64,000 nucleotides of DNA from Campylobacter insulaenigrae NCTC 12927 (GTDB lineage: Bacteria > Campylobacterota > Campylobacteria > Campylobacterales > Campylobacteraceae): contig NZ_CP007770.1 of assembly GCF_000816185.1 (NCBI RefSeq), positions 1,302,001 through 1,366,000 of the forward strand, given 5' to 3'. Below the pieces are notes generated by a model. It ran no database searches. It was not told the DNA's origin and saw only the letters and a list, made by a program, of their open reading frames with translations. A program made the translations under genes and the position numbers. Positions 29,967-41,067 of the stretch are shown here, piece by piece; position 1 is the stretch's first letter, and each line of letters starts with the position of its first letter.

Positions 29967-31435
29967 AAACCTCTTACACTATCTATAATTTTTTGATTTT
30001 CTAAAATATTATTTTTCATTTGCATCGTCTCAAAAATAACATTTACATTATCCGAAATTTGTTCAAGTATAAAACTAGGTGCAATACCAAAACAAATTAT
30101 AATTACACTCAATAAAATTAAAACAAAAATTTCACTTTTACTGAGCTTAAATTCTACTTTATCCTCTTGAATTTGTGGGGAAAAAAACATATTTCTATAA
30201 ATATTTAACATATAAATAGCACCTAATATAATCACAATACCTGCTAAAAGTGCATACCATAAACTAATTCCAGCAATACCCTGTAAAATCAAAAATTCCC
30301 CAACAAAAGAAATACTTAATGGTAAAGAAATTGATGAAAGCATTAAAATTCCAAAAAATAGACTATACAAAGGAGATTTTTTAGCTAAATTCTTATAAAA
30401 ATCAATTTCATAAGTGTAATATCTTTGATATAACATATACGCAGCTAAAAATAAACCACCTGTAACAATTCCATGAGCAAACATATAAAATATAGCACCG
30501 TTTAGTCCATTGTGAGTAACGGTAATAATACCCAAAATCACAACTGCCAAATGCGAAATAGAACTATACGCTATCAACTCTTTTAAATCTTTCGTTTTAA
30601 ACGCTATTAATGCTGCATATAAAATACCTACAATACACAAAACAACTAAAATAAAATGATAATGATTTAAAACATCTGGAGTTAAAGGTAAAATAAACGT
30701 TATTATACCAAAAGGTGCCATTTTAAAACTAACTAACATTACAGAAACTAAAGTAGGGCTTTTAGCATATACTGATGGCGCCCAAGTATGAAAAGGAAAT
30801 AAAGGACTCTTAATAGCAAATGCTATGAAAAATCCTAAAAAAATCAAATTTTGCGCATATTCAGGTATAAAAAAATCACTCTTATACCACTCAATCAAAT
30901 CAAAACTCCAATAACCAAAACTTTGAAAATATAAATATCCTATATACAGGATAGCTAAAAGCATCAACATTGAACCACAAAATGCATAAATAAAAAACTT
31001 AATTCCTGCTTGATAGTTACTAGAATACCTTCCTATAAGATAAATCAATGGTATCAACGAAAATTCCCAAAAAATATAGAATAAAATAGCGTCTAAGGAA
31101 GCAAAAAGCCCCATCATACAAAATTCCAGTATAAATATACTAATCACTATACTTTTATCTTGAATTTTCAAACATACAAATGATAAAAAAATCATTAAAG
31201 AACAAAGTAACATCAAATATAACGCTATAGCATTTACGCCTATGTGGTAATTCATAATCAAAAAAGAAAAACCAAATTCATAAGCTATTCCATCTTGATA
31301 TTTGTAAAGCAAAAATAAATTCAACACAAGAATAAAAAAACTTACTAATATAGCAAAGATTTTACTTTCATCTTTTTTCAAAAACAATGCTATGCAAGCA
31401 GCAAAAAATGGAAAAAATATCAACGAATTTAACAT
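29963..31435 (-). CDS. nuoM: Complex I subunit NuoM
   Basis: 490-residue antiporter-like membrane subunit. Seen: FWEFSLIPLIYLIGRY (key Glu in helix 5), KSPLFPFHTWAPSVYAKSPT, and the KDLKELIAYSSISHLA segment with the central Lys. Length normal. Sits 1 nt after the nuoL stop. Confidence 0.96.
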   Translation of the reverse strand: MLNSLIFFPFFAACIALFLKKDESKIFAILVSFFILVLNLFLLYKYQDGIAYEFGFSFLIMNYHIGVNAIALYLMLLCSLMIFLSFVCLKIQDKSIVISIFILEFCMMGLFASLDAILFYIFWEFSLIPLIYLIGRYSSNYQAGIKFFIYAFCGSMLMLLAILYIGYLYFQSFGYWSFDLIEWYKSDFFIPEYAQNLIFLGFFIAFAIKSPLFPFHTWAPSVYAKSPTLVSVMLVSFKMAPFGIITFILPLTPDVLNHYHFILVVLCIVGILYAALIAFKTKDLKELIAYSSISHLAVVILGIITVTHNGLNGAIFYMFAHGIVTGGLFLAAYMLYQRYYTYEIDFYKNLAKKSPLYSLFFGILMLSSISLPLSISFVGEFLILQGIAGISLWYALLAGIVIILGAIYMLNIYRNMFFSPQIQEDKVEFKLSKSEIFVLILLSVIIICFGIAPSFILEQISDNVNVIFETMQMKNNILENQKIIDSVRGL

Positions 31436-31436
31436 A

Positions 31437-33239
31437 TTACACCACCAATACTAGACAAAATAAACAAATAAATGCCAAGATAGAAATTCTCAAAATCAAA
31501 GAGAAATCTCCTTTAATTGCTATATCTTTTGCAAATACTTGTAAAAATTGAGCTACACCATTTACAATAGCATCTAACACTTCTTTATCATTCTTTCTTA
31601 AAAATTCACAAAATAAAGTATATTTTTGAACTAAAAATCGATGATAAAATCTCGGGATATAATATTCATTAAATAAAATCTTATATATACTTGTTTTAGC
31701 TAGTGAAGGCTTAAACCAATCTTTCCAATAAGCAATAATAGCTAATAACACTCCAAAAATAGCCGCTGCAATAGCAAGTTGCATCACTAAGAAATTTTGT
31801 GCTTGAATCAAAGCCAAATCTGAACTTATAAAATCCATAAATTTATGCTCAAATAAACCAGCTACAACAGCAAGTAAAGCAAGTGGACTCATAGCTAACA
31901 ATGCTATTTTACTAGCTTCATGAGGGTGTTCTTCGTGTCGTTGTGGAGTAAAGAAAACAAGCATCAAAAGTCTAAAGCTATAAAATGCTGTCATAAAAGC
32001 TGAAATTAACAATACCAAAAATATTCCGTGGTGATGGCTTATAAAAGAAAAGCCTAAAATTAAGTCTTTAGAAAAAAATCCAGCAAAAGGATAAATTCCA
32101 GCTAAAGCTAAAGAGCCTATGAGCATCAAAATAGCACTAAAACGCATACTTTTATAAAGTCCACCCATTTTACTAATATCAAGCTTATCATTCATAGCAT
32201 GCATTACATTTCCTGCACCCAAGAACAATAAAGATTTAAAAAATGCATGAGTTACTAAATGAAATAACGCTATCGCATAGGCTCCAAGACCAGCTGCTAC
32301 AAACATATAACCAAGTTGTGAAAGGGTAGAATAAGCTATAATTCTCTTTAAATCTTTAGCTACCATAGCCATAGAAGCAGCAAATAATGTCACAAAAGCT
32401 CCTAATAAGGCTATAAAATAACCAACTTCACTTACTTGTAAATACAGTTCACCAGCACGGATAACCAAATATACTCCAGCAGTAACCATAGTAGCCGCAT
32501 GAATTAGAGCCGAAACGGGTGTTGGACCCGCCATAGCATCAGCAAGCCAAGTGTGAAATGGAAATTGTGCTGACTTACCCATAGCTCCTATAAAAAGTAA
32601 GATAGCAATTAAAGTCAGAATTTTATTATTTTCATAATTTGACGTTATTAAATTAAACACGTCATCGTATTTTAAGGTACCAAATTCTAAATAAATTAAA
32701 AAAATTCCCAAAAGTAAAGCCAGATCCGCTATACGATTCATTATAAACGCTTCATTAGCCGCAAAAGTATACTTTTCATTATGAAACCAAAAGCCTATTA
32801 AAAGCCAAGAGCAAACTCCAACTCCCTCCCAGCCTATAAATAATCCTAAAAAATTATCACTCATTACTAAAAACATCATAGAAAAAACAAAAAATCCAAG
32901 ATAACTAAAATAGCGATTAAATCCTTCATCTTTTTCCATATAAAATATACTATACAAATGCACACAAGCTGATACTACACCCACCACACACATCATTGTC
33001 AAAGTAATAGTATCGATTTTAAAACCAAATTTAACATCAACTAAAGATATCCAAGTGCCTAATGCAAAGTCAAAATGAGCATTATTGATTAATAAATAAA
33101 TTGAAGAAACAGCAGAAACTAAAACTAAAATGAAGGCAAGATATCCTAAAAAAAAATTTTTAGGCTTAAAAGCAAAAATTCCTAAAATCAATGCAGAAAT
33201 TAAAGGTGTAAAAAGCGAAATTAAAGCTAAATTTTGCAT
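31437..33239 (-). CDS. nuoL: Complex I subunit NuoL
   Basis: 600-residue distal proton-pumping subunit. Motifs: FIGWEGVGVCSWLLIGFW, KSAQFPFHTWLADAMAGPTPVSALIHAATMV region and KDLKRIIAYSTLSQLGYM. The C-terminal section carries the extended helix plus final transmembrane segment characteristic of NuoL. Overlaps nuoK by 13 nt. Confidence 0.97.
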   Translation of the reverse strand: MQNLALISLFTPLISALILGIFAFKPKNFFLGYLAFILVLVSAVSSIYLLINNAHFDFALGTWISLVDVKFGFKIDTITLTMMCVVGVVSACVHLYSIFYMEKDEGFNRYFSYLGFFVFSMMFLVMSDNFLGLFIGWEGVGVCSWLLIGFWFHNEKYTFAANEAFIMNRIADLALLLGIFLIYLEFGTLKYDDVFNLITSNYENNKILTLIAILLFIGAMGKSAQFPFHTWLADAMAGPTPVSALIHAATMVTAGVYLVIRAGELYLQVSEVGYFIALLGAFVTLFAASMAMVAKDLKRIIAYSTLSQLGYMFVAAGLGAYAIALFHLVTHAFFKSLLFLGAGNVMHAMNDKLDISKMGGLYKSMRFSAILMLIGSLALAGIYPFAGFFSKDLILGFSFISHHHGIFLVLLISAFMTAFYSFRLLMLVFFTPQRHEEHPHEASKIALLAMSPLALLAVVAGLFEHKFMDFISSDLALIQAQNFLVMQLAIAAAIFGVLLAIIAYWKDWFKPSLAKTSIYKILFNEYYIPRFYHRFLVQKYTLFCEFLRKNDKEVLDAIVNGVAQFLQVFAKDIAIKGDFSLILRISILAFICLFCLVLVV

Positions 33240-33541
33240 TTATCATCTCCTTTTTCTACTAAAGAGCTTAATTGAAGAGTCTGTGTCTTCCTATACCATA
33301 ATACACAAAGTGCAATTCCAACAGCAACTTCGCAAGCTGCTATGCCCATTATAAACAAAGCAAAAATTTGTCCTTCAATATCATTATGAAAAGCACCAGC
33401 TGTTACCAAGGCTAAATTAGCTGCATTAAGCAAAATCTCACTAGATATAAAAAGCATGATTAAATTTTGGCGTTTTACAATCCCTATTAAACCTATAACA
33501 AACATTAAAATGGCAACTATATAATATTTTTCAAACATCAT
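33227..33541 (-). CDS. nuoK: Complex I subunit NuoK
   Basis: 104 residues with three membrane helices and the conserved acidic residues in helices 2 and 3 (FISSEILLNAANLAL and ACEVAVGIALCVLWYR). Overlaps both neighbours (nuoJ by 4 nt, nuoL by 13 nt). Confidence 0.97.
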   Translation of the reverse strand: MMFEKYYIVAILMFVIGLIGIVKRQNLIMLFISSEILLNAANLALVTAGAFHNDIEGQIFALFIMGIAACEVAVGIALCVLWYRKTQTLQLSSLVEKGDDKCKI

Positions 33542-34041
33542 TGCTCATCCTTTTGTGTATTTTTTTGTGTTAGAACAATGGCACAAATTAATGCAATTAA
33601 CAATAAGACAGCCATAAATTCAAAAGCCAACATATATTTAGTAAATAGTGCTAAGCCGATTTGTTGTATAGATGTAAGATCATAAGCAATATCTTGCTTA
33701 GTATTGTCCATATTATGGCCCAAAATAACGGCTATAAACAAGAAAGTACTAAAAATAACGATAACAAAAATTTTCTTATCTTTTATTTTTTCTTTAACTT
33801 TAGAAGAAGCATCAAAAAACATCATAGCAAAGCTATAAAGACCTAAAATAGCACCACTATAGACAATAATTTGTATCACTCCAATAAATTCAGCATTTAA
33901 CAAAAAATAAAATCCACTTAAAAAAATCATAGCAGCTGCCAAAGAACTAATAGCATAAAGCATGCTAGTACTTAATACACTTACTAAAAAAAATCCCAAT
34001 ACCAATATACTCAATATATAAAAGGCCAATGTTTCAAACAT
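33538..34041 (-). CDS. nuoJ: Complex I subunit NuoJ
   Basis: 167-residue membrane subunit with five predicted helices, including [24 protein letters not shown], the conserved helix 3 with the pi-bulge. Overlaps nuoI by 8 nt at its start. Confidence 0.95.
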   Translation of the reverse strand: MFETLAFYILSILVLGFFLVSVLSTSMLYAISSLAAAMIFLSGFYFLLNAEFIGVIQIIVYSGAILGLYSFAMMFFDASSKVKEKIKDKKIFVIVIFSTFLFIAVILGHNMDNTKQDIAYDLTSIQQIGLALFTKYMLAFEFMAVLLLIALICAIVLTQKNTQKDEQ

Positions 34042-34660
34042 TTTCTTCCTTTGTATTTTTTCTTTGCAAATCTACATCATAATAATTTGGAGTTTTCTTG
34101 ACTAAATCATCTGCATCTTGTCTTAAGCTACCACTACCTTGAAATACTACTTGATTTTTCAATTCATCAATAGGAGTTAAAAAATCTTGTTTTTGTCCAA
34201 AATATGATCTTTGTTCTGCTGCATTTTCATACTCTTTTCCATGAACTATAGCAAGTTCAGGACAAACATCAGCACAAAAACCACAATAGATACAACGCCC
34301 TAAATTAATACTATAATTTTCTACTTTTTTACGCCCATCTTCTGCTAAAGATGTTTCCATTCTTATACAATTGCTGATGCAAATTTTTTCACATAAACCG
34401 CATCCTATACAACACTCATTTTCACTTTCTATAAAACGCATTAAACGATGTACCGCACGATATCGATCATCTAGAGCAACTTTTTCCATAGGATATTTAA
34501 TTGTCGCACTATTATTTCTCTTTAACATTTCTCTCAAAACCACATATAAGCCAACAAAAAGTTCAGTATTTAAAGATCTCTTTACAACTTGTATAAATTT
34601 TTCATAAGCACTTTGAGGATTTTTACGCTCAAAGTCTATTTTAAAATAACCTTTTTTCAT
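34034..34660 (-). CDS. nuoI: Complex I 8Fe-ferredoxin subunit NuoI
   Basis: 208 residues with two 4Fe-4S binding motifs: [15 protein letters not shown] and [15 protein letters not shown], carrying electrons from NuoG toward NuoB. A C-terminal charged tail follows. Eight nt after nuoH. Confidence 0.97.
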   Translation of the reverse strand: MKKGYFKIDFERKNPQSAYEKFIQVVKRSLNTELFVGLYVVLREMLKRNNSATIKYPMEKVALDDRYRAVHRLMRFIESENECCIGCGLCEKICISNCIRMETSLAEDGRKKVENYSINLGRCIYCGFCADVCPELAIVHGKEYENAAEQRSYFGQKQDFLTPIDELKNQVVFQGSGSLRQDADDLVKKTPNYYDVDLQRKNTKEENV

Positions 34661-34668
34661 TATTTTTC

Positions 34669-35667
34669 CTATATAATAAGCACCAAAGCACTAACTAATA
34701 AATTTAAAACTGCTAGAGGTATTAATATCAAATAACACATTCTCATAACTTGATCAGGACGTAATTGAGGAAAAGCTCCCCTAGCCCAAAAATACCAGAA
34801 AAATACAAAAGATACTTTTAAAAGCATCATAATAGCACCAGGTATGATCCAAAAATCATTAAAACCACCTAAAAATAAAAGAGATATCATAATAGCACCA
34901 GTTATCATGGCAGTATATTCGCCTATAAAAAACATACCCCATCTAAGCCCTGAGTACTCCGTACCATAACCAGAAACAAGCTCGGTTTCATTTTCACTTA
35001 AACAAAGCGGAGTTCTATTAGTTTCTATGAAAATAGCTATAACAAATAAAACAAAAGCTAAAGGTTGTTTAAAAATAAGCCATGACAACAAGCCATTGCT
35101 TTGATAGTTATTAATATCTATTAAGGATAAAGATCCTACTAACATCACCACACACACCAATGAAAGCCCTGCAACGCTTTCATAAGAAATTATAGAAACT
35201 AAACCTCTAACTCCACCCAATAAAGACCATTTATTGTGACTTGCCAAACCACCTAAAAAAATAGCATAAAAACTGATTCCGCCCATACCTACAACAAATA
35301 ATAAAGCTACATTGATATCAGCTATAATAGGGCGAATCACTCTCCCAAATAAAGTAAATTCTGGAAAAATAGGTATAGCAGCAATAGCCACAAAAGAGCA
35401 AATGGCTGCAATCAAAGGAGCAATTAAAAACACTATTTTTTGTGCATGAGTTGGCACAATATCTTCTTTTGTAAAAAGTTTGATCATATCAGCAACAACT
35501 TGAATCAAACCAAAAGGTCCAACCATATCAGGACCTAAACGACGGTGAAAAAATGCTAAAACCTTTCTTTCAAGGTAAGTTGCAATGCCAGCCAAAGTTG
35601 CAAAAACAGCTATAACAAGAATACACTTAATGACAGTTTCTATGATAAAAAATGTAAGATCACTCAT
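34669..35667 (-). CDS. nuoH: Complex I subunit NuoH
   Basis: 332-residue quinone-site membrane subunit. Conserved loops: [23 protein letters not shown] at the N-terminus (split by me only for description) and [20 protein letters not shown] with the proton-channel glutamates. The final [17 protein letters not shown] is typical. Overlaps nuoG by 4 nt. Confidence 0.97.
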   Translation of the reverse strand: MSDLTFFIIETVIKCILVIAVFATLAGIATYLERKVLAFFHRRLGPDMVGPFGLIQVVADMIKLFTKEDIVPTHAQKIVFLIAPLIAAICSFVAIAAIPIFPEFTLFGRVIRPIIADINVALLFVVGMGGISFYAIFLGGLASHNKWSLLGGVRGLVSIISYESVAGLSLVCVVMLVGSLSLIDINNYQSNGLLSWLIFKQPLAFVLFVIAIFIETNRTPLCLSENETELVSGYGTEYSGLRWGMFFIGEYTAMITGAIMISLLFLGGFNDFWIIPGAIMMLLKVSFVFFWYFWARGAFPQLRPDQVMRMCYLILIPLAVLNLLVSALVLII

Positions 35668-38117
35668 ATTTTTACTCCTGTTTTTTCAAGCCAAAGTCTA
35701 ATATAACGTGAATTTTTAAATAAGTCTTGAGTATTTATTTTACAATCATAATCACCCAAATAAGCAGCATTTTCTAGATGTTCATCAGTTTTTACACTTA
35801 AAGCAAGTTGTATATATTGATTCTTTAAAATTACACTTTCATTTTGAGCCAAACCAAATTTTTCCATCAAATCAGCTGATAAAAATAATACCCCAACTTC
35901 ATTAAAAGCTTTATTGCTCAGTTTTCCAAATTGATGAATAGGATTTGCAAAATATAAATCCAAATTCCCTTCTTCGCAAAAACTATGTTTTGTTTGCAAC
36001 ACTTTTTTTTCTAAATTTAAATTTGAAAAATCAAGTTCATAGCCTCTATGATTCTTTCCACCATTATCATAATAATTTTCTAAATCATCGAAACAAATGT
36101 CTTTGAAACCTTTTTCTTGAGGTAAGTATTTAGTATAATCTATAGTATATTCTTTATCAAAACCTAAAGCATTAGCTAAATCATTTAAAAAATAACCTTT
36201 AAATTCTACGGCTGCATTGGTAGGAACTACTCTTTTGTCATAATTAACAAAAGTACCTTCTTGCTGATTTAAACTCGAACTTGCAAGATCATAATGACCT
36301 TCATATGAAAAAGAAAAATCTCCTACTTCGTTATAACCAAGTGTTTTACCTTCTTTGTAAGTATCTTGTAAATCGCAAATCAAACTCACACCTAAAGTAT
36401 TAGTGCAAGTTGGTATTAAAAATACTTTAAAATCAGTATGTTTTTGTATTAAAGCACATAATTTTGCTAATTGTAAATTCTTTTCATCATAGTAAAAATC
36501 ACTTCCAATAACCAAAGTAAATTTTTGCTTTTTAGTCAATAAATTTTCTAAATTATCCTCATTTAAACCAAGAATTTTTGCATAATTTGATCGTTTTACT
36601 TCTATAGTTTTTGTAACTTTTTTAGGAATTTGTTTTTTTATTTCTTCAATAACAACATTACCATTATCATCTTGACTTTCAATCTTTTCAATAATTTCCT
36701 CTGTAATGGTTTCTTCAATTTCTTTATTATCTTGATAATAAGCATTTTCGAGTAGATTTTTTAAATCTTGTGGAAGATCTTTCGCAAATTTTTGCAAAAG
36801 AAAAAGCAAAATATTTTCATTATCTTGATAATTATGATTAATTTGCAAAAGATTTTTAGAATATTTATCTACTCCTTTATCTTTTATAGGATGAAAATAT
36901 AAAGCTGCTCCCTTATTCATAACCAAAGCATTATTGATTTTATAACTAAGAGTTGGAGAATCATATCTTAAAAATGAACCTGCAATAATTAAAAAATCAC
37001 TTTGTATAACATCATCACTATTTGCATTATACATATCACCTATTTCATGATAAAATACATTCAAAAAATCTTGAAAGGATTTTGCTTCATTGTTAATTAA
37101 ATTTAAATTGAATTTATTACTTATATTTTGCAAAATTAGAGCTTCTTCATTTGTAATAAAACTGTTAAATTTAATATTTTTTATCTCTTCATCTCTAATC
37201 ATATTTACTAATTTTTCAAAAGCTATTTGATCTTTATTTTCTACTTCATTTTGAATATTAAAGCCGTATCTTGCTGCTTTATTAAGTGTTGCAAATGCAA
37301 AGTCATTACTTACTCTATAAATTTTTTCTTTTTGATTATTAATGCTTGTTTGTTTGATATCATAGTACATTAACTCACAATCGCTAGAATGTGGGTTACT
37401 TGCTGGAATTCTTTTTAATTCCCAAGCATTTGAGGTATATTGAAAAGAAGCACCTACCAAAGCTCCGGTTGGACAAACACTAGTGCATTCCCCACAAAAA
37501 GAGCAATTAAGCATATCTCCACTACTTGGAGCTATTAAACTTTTTTGAAATTTAGTCCAAATAGCAAGAGCATCTTTACTCATACTTTCTTTGAAACTCG
37601 CATCAGGAGCATCAGAACCCCTAGGAATAGTTTTCAAAGCGCTTTCTCCTATTTTATCTTTACATACTGTTATACATCTTTCGCAAACTATACAAAGCGC
37701 AGGATCATAATTAATTTCACCCCATTTTTTATGTTCTTTATGCGTGTCTTTAATCCAATAATTTTGTACATTAACCCTAGCTTTATGCGTAAAATTTTGA
37801 AGCTCACATTCTCCTGATTTATCACAAACTCCACATTGTAATGGGTGATTAATACAATAAGCTTGCATAATAGCATTACGCTCATCCCATAAATTCGACA
37901 AATCACTCTCTACAACCATACCTTCTTTAACTTTAGTATTACAAGAATATACTTTTTTACCATCTGCTTCTACCATACACATACGACAGGCCAAAGTAGG
38001 AGAACAACCATTAAGATAACAAATTGCTGGGATAAATATATCATTTTTTCTAGCTACATTTAAGATATACTCGTTTTCATTTGCTTCACATTCTATACCA
38101 TTGATGATGACTTTCAT
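35664..38117 (-). CDS. nuoG: Complex I iron-sulfur subunit NuoG
   Basis: 817 residues. N-terminal 2Fe-2S ferredoxin domain with Cys in ICYLNGCSPTLACRMCMV, then HPLQCGVCDKSGECELQ (His-Cys cluster), two 4Fe-4S motifs CIVCERCITVC and CSFCGECTSVCP, and a molybdopterin-oxidoreductase-like domain. A very charged insert at about residues 459-507, rich in Glu, Ile and Lys, interrupts this domain. Overlaps by 4 nt the gene in the nuoF position. Confidence 0.95.
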   Translation of the reverse strand: MKVIINGIECEANENEYILNVARKNDIFIPAICYLNGCSPTLACRMCMVEADGKKVYSCNTKVKEGMVVESDLSNLWDERNAIMQAYCINHPLQCGVCDKSGECELQNFTHKARVNVQNYWIKDTHKEHKKWGEINYDPALCIVCERCITVCKDKIGESALKTIPRGSDAPDASFKESMSKDALAIWTKFQKSLIAPSSGDMLNCSFCGECTSVCPTGALVGASFQYTSNAWELKRIPASNPHSSDCELMYYDIKQTSINNQKEKIYRVSNDFAFATLNKAARYGFNIQNEVENKDQIAFEKLVNMIRDEEIKNIKFNSFITNEEALILQNISNKFNLNLINNEAKSFQDFLNVFYHEIGDMYNANSDDVIQSDFLIIAGSFLRYDSPTLSYKINNALVMNKGAALYFHPIKDKGVDKYSKNLLQINHNYQDNENILLFLLQKFAKDLPQDLKNLLENAYYQDNKEIEETITEEIIEKIESQDDNGNVVIEEIKKQIPKKVTKTIEVKRSNYAKILGLNEDNLENLLTKKQKFTLVIGSDFYYDEKNLQLAKLCALIQKHTDFKVFLIPTCTNTLGVSLICDLQDTYKEGKTLGYNEVGDFSFSYEGHYDLASSSLNQQEGTFVNYDKRVVPTNAAVEFKGYFLNDLANALGFDKEYTIDYTKYLPQEKGFKDICFDDLENYYDNGGKNHRGYELDFSNLNLEKKVLQTKHSFCEEGNLDLYFANPIHQFGKLSNKAFNEVGVLFLSADLMEKFGLAQNESVILKNQYIQLALSVKTDEHLENAAYLGDYDCKINTQDLFKNSRYIRLWLEKTGVKI

Positions 38118-38827
38118 TTTATAACCTTAATCTGAGCTTTCGCAAAAGCAAATACATCGCTTTTATAATCATACAAAGCTACAGTGCCTTTTAAATTTGT
38201 ATCAATTTTTACTTGTGTATTAAAAACTTTATTATTAAGTTTTAACTCTATAAAATCTTTATCTTTGACTTTAGCTATCAAAGCAAAAGAAGGTGAACAG
38301 TGTAAACTTGATTCTTTCAAAGTGCTTTTTAATACCACAATACCATCAAAATTATCAAGCTCTAAAAGCTTATCAAAATCTTTTTGTATTTTTAATTCTT
38401 CACACTGTTCATCACTACAAATTAAATCTAAGCTAAAATTTTGACAAAGTTTTACCAAGAAAAATTTAATATTTTCATAATCTTTATGTTTTTTTAAATT
38501 CTTATCAAAAATGATACATCGAGCATTTTGTAGAAATTCTAAAATTTCCAATGCTTCCTCTTCTCCAAAACAAGATTCTGCACTCAAGTATCCTTCATCT
38601 AAATCATCAAATCCATTCATACTCATTTTACACAATAATGCTAAAACAAAAGAGATGCTGGCTATTTCGCACTTATAAAATGTAGCATTTAAACTAGGGT
38701 CTTGAATACAAGAAATATTAATATTTTTACTTTTATTTAATTTTGTATTTAAATTTGGATTTTCTAAAGATAGTAAATCTACAAAGCATAAAGCATTTAA
38801 ACCTTCTTGATATGCAGCTAATTGCAT
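38114..38827 (-). CDS. Complex I accessory protein in the NuoF position (Cj1574c type)
   Basis: 237 residues. It occupies the place of nuoF but has none of its features: no NADH-binding glycine-rich loop, no FMN site and no 4Fe-4S cysteines. Predicted mixed alpha/beta, cytoplasmic. The C. jejuni counterpart Cj1574c has been implicated in the flavodoxin-driven electron input of complex I. Overlaps both its small neighbour (10 nt) and nuoG (4 nt), so it is firmly part of the operon. Confidence 0.85.
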   Translation of the reverse strand: MQLAAYQEGLNALCFVDLLSLENPNLNTKLNKSKNINISCIQDPSLNATFYKCEIASISFVLALLCKMSMNGFDDLDEGYLSAESCFGEEEALEILEFLQNARCIIFDKNLKKHKDYENIKFFLVKLCQNFSLDLICSDEQCEELKIQKDFDKLLELDNFDGIVVLKSTLKESSLHCSPSFALIAKVKDKDFIELKLNNKVFNTQVKIDTNLKGTVALYDYKSDVFAFAKAQIKVIK

Positions 38828-39051
38828 TCACCAACCTTTTTTAAAACTATGGTCCAATCTGCTTGATTAAATTTCAAAGAATTTAAAAGTTCACAATTTT
38901 GTTCTTTTACAAAAGCAAAACTTTTTTCTACATTAGAAAAATCCCCTATTTCAAATAAAACAACTAAAACTTCGCCATTGTAAGCTTTTTCAATAATCAT
39001 CTTAAGATCAAAAAATAAATCTTTACTTTTTCTCAAATCCACGCGTCTCAT
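38818..39051 (-). CDS. Complex I accessory protein in the NuoE position (Cj1575c type)
   Basis: 77 residues, about half the size of NuoE and without its four 2Fe-2S cysteines (only two Cys: one mid-protein, one at the C-terminal end). Begins [20 protein letters not shown]. Overlaps nuoD by 4 nt and the next gene by 10 nt. Together with 38114-38827 it replaces the NADH dehydrogenase module. Confidence 0.85.
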   Translation of the reverse strand: MRRVDLRKSKDLFFDLKMIIEKAYNGEVLVVLFEIGDFSNVEKSFAFVKEQNCELLNSLKFNQADWTIVLKKVGECN

Positions 39052-40274
39052 CGATCTATCTCACCTAAAACGATATTTATACTTCCTAAAATCGCCACAG
39101 CATCTGCTAGATACGATCCTACAAGCATTTCTTCTAAAAAAGCACAATGAAAGAAGCTAGGAGTTCTAGCTCTTAATCTATAAGGTCTACCGCTTCCATC
39201 TGAATGAATAAAAAATCCAAGTTCGCCTTTTGGACTTTCAGTTGGTACATAAACTTCACCTTTTGGTGGCTTTAATCCCTGAGTTACTAAAACAAAATGT
39301 TGCATCAAAGAATAATTTTGAGTCATAATTTGTTCTTTTGATGCACTTACATACTCAGGATGATCACATAGAATTTGAGGAGGAGTATCTTTATATAAAG
39401 TAGCACATTGAATAAGAATTTTTAAACTTTCTCTAAATTCTTGCATATAAACCTTATATCTAGCATAAGAATCACCCATTTTTGCAACAGGCACTTGAAA
39501 ATCTATCTCTTCATAAAGCAAATAAGGTTCTTCTTTTCTTACATCATAGGCTATCCCACTTCCTCTTAACATAACTCCGCTACATCCCCAGCTCAACGCT
39601 TGTTCTTTGCTTACAACACCTACGTTTTCAGTCCTTGCACGCCAAATTCTATTATCATCAAGCAAGGCTTCATAATCTTTAATATCATTTGGAAACTTAT
39701 TACAAAATGCCAAAAGTTCTTCTAAAAAACCATCAGGTAAATCAAGCATTACTCCGCCAATCCTCATAGAAGAATGAGTTAGTCTCGCTCCACAATATTT
39801 TTCTATTAAATCAAGTACATATTCACGCTCTCTAAAACAATATAAAAATACAGTCATTGCTCCAATATCTAACGCATGAGTCGCCAACCACAATAAATGT
39901 GAAGCAATGCGATTTAACTCAAGCAATATCATTCTTATCACACTTGCTCTACGAGGTATTTCTAGGCCACAAAGCTTTTCAACGGCAGCTACATAAGCAT
40001 AATTATTTGCACTTGCAGCAATATAGTCCATTCTATCAGTAGTTGGTATAAATTCCTGATAAATCATATTTTCAGCCATTTTTTCCATACCGCGATGCAT
40101 ATAGCCTATACAAGGACTAGCTTTAGTAATCTCTTCTCCATCAAGTTCTAAAATGAGACGTAAATTTCCGTGAGCACTTGGATGTTGGGGTCCAAGATTT
40201 ACTATCATGGTGCCATCTTCTCGTTCAAAACTTATGTTTTCATAATAAGGTTTTAATTTAGTAGAAATTTGCAT
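39048..40274 (-). CDS. nuoD: Complex I 49-kDa subunit NuoD
   Basis: 408 residues; forms the quinone-binding pocket with NuoB. Motifs: [22 protein letters not shown] (conserved His), [13 protein letters not shown], and C-terminal [28 protein letters not shown] region with the conserved Asp. NuoC is a separate gene, 1 nt upstream. Confidence 0.97.
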   Translation of the reverse strand: MQISTKLKPYYENISFEREDGTMIVNLGPQHPSAHGNLRLILELDGEEITKASPCIGYMHRGMEKMAENMIYQEFIPTTDRMDYIAASANNYAYVAAVEKLCGLEIPRRASVIRMILLELNRIASHLLWLATHALDIGAMTVFLYCFREREYVLDLIEKYCGARLTHSSMRIGGVMLDLPDGFLEELLAFCNKFPNDIKDYEALLDDNRIWRARTENVGVVSKEQALSWGCSGVMLRGSGIAYDVRKEEPYLLYEEIDFQVPVAKMGDSYARYKVYMQEFRESLKILIQCATLYKDTPPQILCDHPEYVSASKEQIMTQNYSLMQHFVLVTQGLKPPKGEVYVPTESPKGELGFFIHSDGSGRPYRLRARTPSFFHCAFLEEMLVGSYLADAVAILGSINIVLGEIDR

Positions 40275-40275
40275 T

Positions 40276-41067
40276 TTATCTTCTCTTATTTAAAATTTTA
40301 GCTTCACTTCTTTTAATCTTTTTCACAAAAGGCACTCCACCTTCTTCTTGATATTCTTGCAAATGCTTATCTTCTCTTGGGGCTTCACCTTTGGCTACTT
40401 CATGATAAACTCTACTAAAGTTTAAGGTATCTTTTTCATTTACAAAACCGGGATCTCTGTTTTCTTCACCGACAACTTCTCTATATTCTTTACCAAAAAT
40501 TTTATCTATTTCATACCATTTAGCAAATTCATCTCCTTCTAAAGGATAAGTTTTCAAAAATGGATGACCATACCAATCATCTGGCATTAAAATTCTTTTC
40601 AAATTAGCATGATTGATGATAAAAATTCCAAACATATCATAAATTTCTCTTTCACACCAATTTGCTCCCTTAAATACACTCATAACACTTTGGAGTTTAT
40701 CCTTTACAGCAACAAAAGTTTTAATTCTTACTCTAAGATTTCTTTCTATATTTAAAAGTTGATAATATATTTCAAAACCTTTTTTTTGTTCTATAAAATC
40801 GATAGCACTCGCATCAGTAAATACTTCATATCCTAAATTTTTAAGTTCTTTCAAAATCTCAACATTATCATCTTTTTCTATCTCAATCACCCAAAAATCA
40901 AGCTCTATAAAGGATTTTTTTATATTAAACTTTTGTGAAATTGCACGAAAATCATCTTCAAATAAACTACCTTCTATACTTACTTTTTTAGTTTGAAGAG
41001 CATGATAAAATCTATCTTCATAATAGTTTTTTAACTGAACATTTTTCTTATCACTATATTTTCTCAT
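40276..41067 (-). CDS. nuoC: Complex I 30-kDa subunit NuoC
   Basis: 263 residues, with an N-terminal extension of about 60 residues relative to the core fold. Signature [28 protein letters not shown] lies in the middle (shown here only by its key residues E-x-x-D-M-F-G and RILMPDDW), then [14 protein letters not shown]. Start shares a base with nuoB stop. Confidence 0.95.
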   Translation of the reverse strand: MRKYSDKKNVQLKNYYEDRFYHALQTKKVSIEGSLFEDDFRAISQKFNIKKSFIELDFWVIEIEKDDNVEILKELKNLGYEVFTDASAIDFIEQKKGFEIYYQLLNIERNLRVRIKTFVAVKDKLQSVMSVFKGANWCEREIYDMFGIFIINHANLKRILMPDDWYGHPFLKTYPLEGDEFAKWYEIDKIFGKEYREVVGEENRDPGFVNEKDTLNFSRVYHEVAKGEAPREDKHLQEYQEEGGVPFVKKIKRSEAKILNKRR

